Source of the DNA: an uncultured Dyadobacter sp.
GTDB taxonomy: Bacteria > Bacteroidota > Bacteroidia > Cytophagales > Spirosomataceae
Length of the DNA: 64,000 nucleotides
Assembly: GCF_946482605.1 (NCBI RefSeq)
Contig: NZ_CAMLSE010000032.1
Coordinates: 28,477-92,476, forward strand
Reading direction: 5' to 3'
Under the pieces are notes generated by a model that saw only the letters and a program-made list of their open reading frames with translations, was not told the DNA's origin and searched no databases. The translations under genes and the position numbers were made by a program. This document shows, piece after piece, positions 61,600-64,000 of the stretch (within the stretch, counting starts at the first letter, position 1; each line of letters starts with the position of its first letter).

Positions 61600-63819
61600 A
61601 TGAAAAGATTTTTTACAACTACCATTATCCTCTCCTCTCTTTTTAGGATCGCGTGTGCGCAAACCGACAAGCCGGAAAAAAAGAAAGATTACGACAAAGT
61701 GTTTGACCTCAACGAAGTCACGGTGGGAGAGCGCAGGAACACCATTCACACCGAAAGGCTCCCTGACGTGCATAACACCTACATTACCGCCGGCAAAAAG
61801 AGCGAAGTGATCCAGATCGACGGTGTGAATGGGAATATTGCGGAGAAAACCGGACGGCAGATTTTTGCTAAAACACCCGGCGTGTTCGTGTACGACATGG
61901 ATGGCAGCGGCAACCAGATCAATATTTCGACCCGGGGCCTGGACCCACACCGGTCGTGGGAATACAATATCCGGCAGAACGGCGTTATTACCAACTCCGA
62001 TATGTATGGCTATCCGGCGAGTCATTACAGCCCGGCAATGGAGTCCGTCCAGCGGGTGGAGCTTGTCAGGGGAACTTCATCGCTGCAATACGGAGCGCAG
62101 TTCGGAGGGATGATCAATTACGTCACCAAGACGCCGGACACTACCCGGGCATTTACTTTTGAAACCATTAATTCGGCAGGTTCTTTCGGGCTTTTCAGTT
62201 CCTACAATGCGATCGGAGGAAAAGTAGGCAAGCTTACCTACTCGGCTTACTACCAGAAGCGGCATTCGGACGGTTATCGCAAGAATGCTAAATCGGATGC
62301 ACAGTCGCAGTATGTAAGCCTGACGTACGAATTCAGCAAATCACTGCGGGTCAAGGCTGAGCTCGGGCGGTCTGAATATGTGTACCAAATTCCCGGGCCG
62401 CTGACGGACGCGATGTTCAGGGAAGATCCGCGACAGTCGACCCGTTCCAGAAACTATTTCAACCCGGACATTTACGTGCCTTCCATTGTCATCGACTGGA
62501 AGATCAATCCGTCGACGCAGCTGAAACTGACCACATCCGGCGTCTACGGTGCACGGAACAGCGTTCTGTTTGATGCATTCGCGAATGTACCCGACACGAT
62601 CAGCCGTGTGACCAATGCTTACCGTGCTCGTCAGGTGGATATCGACAATTTCAAAAGCCTTACTTCCGAACTCCGGTTAATGCACCAGTATGACATTGCG
62701 GGTTTCAGGAATGTGGTTTCGGGTGGCATTCAGTATATGCACAACAAACTGCGCCGCCGCCAGCAAGGGAAGGGAACGACCGGCAGCGATTTCGACCTGT
62801 CGGTTACCGATCCGCAATTTGGCCGCGATATGTATATGGCGACCGAAAACATCGCATTATTTGTAGAAAACCTAATTTTCATCACGCCCCGCCTGAGCGT
62901 ATCGCCGGGTGTACGGGTCGAAAAAGGTTCTACTGACATGACCGGTAGCGTGAGTTATTACGATCCCCGGAATTTGCCCAACACCATCAAGCACAGCTTT
63001 CCGCTTTTCGGGATCAGTTCGCAGTACCGGTTGGGCAGGAACAGTCGTGCCTATGCGGGATTTTCACAGGCTTATCGTCCGGTCGTCTTCAAGGACATTA
63101 TCCCGGCATCCGTACTGGAACGTGTGGACAAGAACCTGAAAGACGCCTACGGCTACAACCTGGAAGCAGGTGTCAGCGGTAATATCAACGACCTGCTGAA
63201 ATACGACGTCGGCTTGTTTCAGGTGATGATCAACCACCGGATGGGTACGATATCGATGAAGGATGAGAATGGAACTGCGTACCTGTACCGGACCATCACA
63301 GGTGACAGCAGAACCCGGGGCGTGGAGGCCTACCTGGAATATACGGCATTCAGACAGTACAATGGCGCTGTACCCCAGACAGAGCTTTCTTTCTTTACTT
63401 CAACATCCTATTTCGATGCGAAGTATGTGCGTGGAACTGCGGTGCAGAACAATGAGAACAAAAGCGTAGCCGGAAACAGGGTAGAGGGTGTTCCTACCTG
63501 GATTTCGAGGAACGGGGTTCAGTTTCAATACAAAAAACTGTCGGTCACGGCGCAGTACAGCTACGTGAGCTCCAACTTCGCAAACCCGCTCAATACCGTG
63601 GAACCATCGGCAAACGGTACGATCGGTAAAGTACCGGGTTACGGCCTGCTCGACCTGAATGCGACGCTGCACATCGGGCAAAATTACAAACTGCGTTTCG
63701 GCGTCAACAACATCACCGATAAGCAATACTTCACCAAGCGCCCCACCATGTACCCCGGCGCAGGCGTGTGGAGCTCCGACGGTCGCAGTCTGGGGGTTTC
63801 GTTTGGGATCAGGATATGA
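61600..63819 (+). CDS. TonB-dependent receptor, FecA-like
   Basis: A 739-residue receptor with signal peptide (FTTTIILSSLFRIACAQ) and without a carboxypeptidase-regulatory domain, so it differs from the other receptors here. The plug contains ISTRGLDPHRSWEYNIRQNGV and VELVRGTSSLQYGAQFGGMINYVTK, resembling ferric-citrate/siderophore-type receptors (FecA group). The barrel ends with LGVSFGIRI. The stop is followed three bases later by repeat element D. Confidence 0.9.
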   Translation: MKRFFTTTIILSSLFRIACAQTDKPEKKKDYDKVFDLNEVTVGERRNTIHTERLPDVHNTYITAGKKSEVIQIDGVNGNIAEKTGRQIFAKTPGVFVYDMDGSGNQINISTRGLDPHRSWEYNIRQNGVITNSDMYGYPASHYSPAMESVQRVELVRGTSSLQYGAQFGGMINYVTKTPDTTRAFTFETINSAGSFGLFSSYNAIGGKVGKLTYSAYYQKRHSDGYRKNAKSDAQSQYVSLTYEFSKSLRVKAELGRSEYVYQIPGPLTDAMFREDPRQSTRSRNYFNPDIYVPSIVIDWKINPSTQLKLTTSGVYGARNSVLFDAFANVPDTISRVTNAYRARQVDIDNFKSLTSELRLMHQYDIAGFRNVVSGGIQYMHNKLRRRQQGKGTTGSDFDLSVTDPQFGRDMYMATENIALFVENLIFITPRLSVSPGVRVEKGSTDMTGSVSYYDPRNLPNTIKHSFPLFGISSQYRLGRNSRAYAGFSQAYRPVVFKDIIPASVLERVDKNLKDAYGYNLEAGVSGNINDLLKYDVGLFQVMINHRMGTISMKDENGTAYLYRTITGDSRTRGVEAYLEYTAFRQYNGAVPQTELSFFTSTSYFDAKYVRGTAVQNNENKSVAGNRVEGVPTWISRNGVQFQYKKLSVTAQYSYVSSNFANPLNTVEPSANGTIGKVPGYGLLDLNATLHIGQNYKLRFGVNNITDKQYFTKRPTMYPGAGVWSSDGRSLGVSFGIRI

Positions 63820-63821
63820 GA

Positions 63822-64000
63822 GAGTGAATGAATTTTGAATGACTGAATGACTGAATGATTGAATGAGTGAATGAGTGAATGAGTGACCGGGTCGCCGGAG
63901 CGATGACTGAATGGAATAATTTCCTGTTTGGTCATTCACTCCGTTATACTGCGGCTCATTGCTGCGGCGACGCATTCACTCATTCGAAATTCACTCATTC
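63822..64000. repeat. Inverted pair of octamer tandem arrays (element D, cut by the edge)
   Basis: The left arm (63822-63898) is built from 8-base units such as CTGAATGA and GTGAATGA. The right arm (from about 63964) carries the complementary units (CATTCACT) and runs to the window end. GTCGCCG in the left arm pairs with CGGCGAC in the right arm at the inner end. It belongs to the same family as element A and begins directly after the receptor stop. Confidence 0.8.

Overview
The window is from a Bacteroidota genome, most likely the order Cytophagales (Dyadobacter/Spirosomaceae-like). This is inferred from the SusC/SusD pair, several carboxypeptidase-regulatory-domain TonB receptors, the exosortase N (XrtN) pair, PVC-type propeller/haem proteins, Tat-exported sugar enzymes and promoters with the Bacteroidota -7 element TAnnTTTG. 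No rRNA, tRNA, CRISPR array, transposase or phage gene was seen.

Layout. 1-169: start of a secreted protein cut by the edge. 620-4672: molybdenum cofactor operon moeA-moaD-moaE-(moaC-moaB fusion)-moaA. 4669-5201: RelE/ParE-type toxin-antitoxin pair. 5429-12703: a small secreted protein, then on the minus strand a VIT-domain substrate, its exosortase XrtN, an esterase, a GT87 mannosyltransferase-like protein and an unknown secreted protein. 12831-20816: two large paralogous propeller/HEAT proteins, only the first keeping a haem motif, separated by a rearranged patch with a second toxin-antitoxin pair and followed by a Tat-exported TIM-barrel isomerase. 20977-31988: mixed genes including a CBM48 protein, a TonB receptor, DoxX, an aldo/keto reductase, an M23 peptidase, a class V aminotransferase, a YgiB/YgiC-like pair and a double GH26-like protein. 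31972-36257: a GT2 synthase fused to a hydrolase-like domain, coupled to a GH lipoprotein. 36439-53005: a GntR/FCD regulator, a SusC-SusD-GH20 operon and a ten-gene catabolic operon (creatininase family, RidA, 3-hydroxyacyl-CoA-dehydrogenase-like, enolase superfamily, EamA transporter, DapA-like aldolase, SDR, deacetylase-like, GH109-like). 55056-63819: a collinear set of two AhpD-like proteins, two TonB receptors, an MFS transporter and a DUF3179 protein.

How the parts work together. Three promoters (gntR, susC, creatininase operon) each carry two copies of a TNGTNNAC-type inverted repeat spaced 22-23 bp apart. This suggests that the GntR protein controls its own gene, the outer-membrane glycan uptake and hydrolysis genes, and the intracellular pathway as one regulon for an N-acetylamino-sugar glycan. 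The most unusual structural feature is a set of four intergenic elements built from 7- or 8-base tandem units in facing inverted arms, each starting at or overlapping a stop codon.
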